64,000 nucleotides of DNA. It comes from Hymenolepis diminuta. Lineage: Eukaryota > Platyhelminthes > Cestoda > Cyclophyllidea > Hymenolepididae. How positions within the stretch are numbered: position 1 is the first letter of the stretch; every line of letters starts with the position of its first letter. Below, piece by piece: positions 62,684 to 64,000 of this stretch. The stretch is from the NCBI GenBank assembly GCA_900708905.1, contig CAADRB010000028.1, positions 538,408 through 602,407 of the forward strand. Reading direction: 5' to 3'. Position numbers and translations under genes: made by a program. The notes beneath the pieces are model-generated. The model was not told the origin of the DNA, did no database searches, and saw nothing but the letters and a program-made list of their open reading frames with translations.

Positions 62684-64000
62684 ATGGAATGGTTCTCTGG
62701 TGATATCGCACAGTGCATTATTAAAGTAAAGACGGATCGGAAGCTACTCCTCGTCTTTTTGAAAAGTCCGATTTCTTTTAATCAATTTTTTATTTATGCT
62801 TAAATAAATGTTTCAATATTTTAATACCCCTTTAGACGAAGAGAATATATCCGAACAAATATCAATAGCCTTAAACTCGAATGAAGTTGCTGATCAGTGC
62901 AGAGATATAATCTGTAAGTTTCACTGTAGTGTTCTATAGTATCCTTCAATATACGCTACTTTTTGTAGGTCTTCAACTTCAAATCGGATCGCTACCTTTC
63001 ACTCAGTTTTGTGCAGTTTATCCAGTCCCCTCTGTTCCCTGTATTCATCTCATCTCTCCGTTTGGTGAAGTTTTATCAGTCAAGTCTGCAGACTTTACCC
63101 AAGTCCAGATCTCACAGTGGCTGCAAGAAACAATTACAAACTTTCGTAATCAACTTCGATAAATCATCTTTTACGTGCATTGATTGTTTTCAAGTTGTAA
63201 TTAAACTTGATTTAATTGTAGATATGAATAGGGATATGGAGGGTAAAGTTGCTGAAGAGAAACTTCAGGATCAGCAGGTATCTGTTGAAAATGCCTATGA
63301 GAAAACAGATGAGAAATCTCAGGAATACCAAGCTTTACAGACTGAAACTGGGAAGGAAGCTAAGTTGACGCAATCAGAAACCATTGATTTGCCCCCATCT
63401 TCATCTAACAACGAGTCAATACCATCTAATCCTGATGATATAGTTATTGAATCAAGTCAAGAGAACAATGGCGAGCAAGCGTCGCAACTAGGCCTCAGCT
63501 TAGAGGAGAAAATCGAGCATGCCAAACGTCTTCTTGAGGAAAAGCGAAAGGCAAAAGCAGTTGACGAATTCCAGAAGGATCAGGAAGCAGAAATCAGGCG
63601 TCGTGAACTTGGATGCAGTTTGACTGAATTTAAGGTATTTATTTTACTTAAAAGCTTAAATGAAAATTAGATCTTGTTTAAGTGGCAGTAGGAATAATTG
63701 TGATAAATAAACTCAGAGGAAACAGTTAGAAAAGAGATTGTGGTTAATATGTTGGGTTTGGTTGATAAATTTTTTTCGGCATTTTGAAAAAAGCATCTTA
63801 ACATTTGTGATATCTTGATTTTAAACAAGGAGCTTAAACCTTACTATGGTAATTGATTTAGTTTTCTGGCTGCATCATGTTTTTTTCATTTGGTTGTCTG
63901 GTAGTTTTCATAAAATGGTCGTTCGCTTATTTGCAAATCTATTTGGCGTTATATTATTGGAAAAAAATTTTCCTACTTCCTTCCTTTATTATTTAGAGAA
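62684..64000 (+). CDS. UBXN4 (erasin)-like UBX-domain protein, 5' part
   Basis: Exons 62684-62765, 62836-62913, 62969-63145 and 63222-63634 join in phase to 250 residues; the frame is still open at the last donor (aag|gtattt). A pyrimidine tract and 'atttag' at 63991-63996 probably start the next exon at 63997. The N-terminus (MEWFSGDI ... LLLVFLK) and residues up to about 112 (FTQFCAVYPVPSVPCIHLIS) match the thioredoxin-like domain of UBXN4. A Ser/Gln/Glu-rich linker leads to a charged helix (EEKIEHAKRLLEEKRKAK) as in the family. The membrane hairpin and UBX domain lie outside the window. Human UBXN4 is an ER-anchored partner of p97/VCP in ER-associated degradation. An acceptor 'tctccccag' lies 26 nt before the ATG. 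Assignment is good; the first intron's donor (aaaa|gtccga) is weak. Confidence 0.8.

Overview
The window is animal nuclear DNA: AT-rich, intron-rich, with canonical GT-AG splicing and no operons. It most likely comes from a flatworm, and a parasitic fluke or tapeworm would fit. This is an inference. It rests on very small introns (34-39 nt) sitting beside introns of up to 5.8 kb, splice-acceptor signals placed just before several start codons (as in spliced-leader trans-splicing), and metazoan proteins at clearly diverged identity. No species can be named from the sequence alone.

Layout. 1-3.9 kb is intergenic with repeat debris. 3.9-5.5 kb holds an unrecognised four-exon gene (314 aa, + strand) followed by a poly(A) signal. 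5.5-8.5 kb is mostly non-coding, with a palindrome and two exon-like blocks. 8.5-10.6 kb is a TRAIP-like RING-H2 E3 ligase gene (4 exons, +). It converges tail-to-tail, 134 bp away, on an adiponectin-receptor (PAQR) gene (5 coding exons, -, 10.7-13.2 kb). 14.75-54.4 kb is one large gene, the WDR62/MAPKBP1 WD40 scaffold, which I reconstructed as 21 exons in perfect phase (1282 aa, +). Its introns host most of the repeats: at least ten copies of a tRNA-derived SINE-like family, two other dispersed families, an antisense Ty3/gypsy integrase relic, and a mariner element with perfect 31-bp inverted repeats that contains an assembly gap. 54.4-59.2 kb is a repeat-bearing intergenic stretch. 59.2-61.1 kb is mitochondrial dihydrolipoyl dehydrogenase (7 exons, -, 494 aa), including a probable 38-nt GC-AG intron. 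62.7 kb to the window end is the 5' part of a UBXN4 (erasin)-like gene (+).

The genes are unrelated housekeeping or signalling genes and do not form a pathway: replication-stress ubiquitin ligase (TRAIP), membrane ceramidase-type receptor (PAQR), JNK/spindle-pole scaffold (WDR62), 2-oxoacid dehydrogenase E3 (DLD) and ER-associated degradation factor (UBXN4). The most novel material is the unknown gene at 3.9-5.5 kb, the SINE-like family, and the splice-structure oddities.
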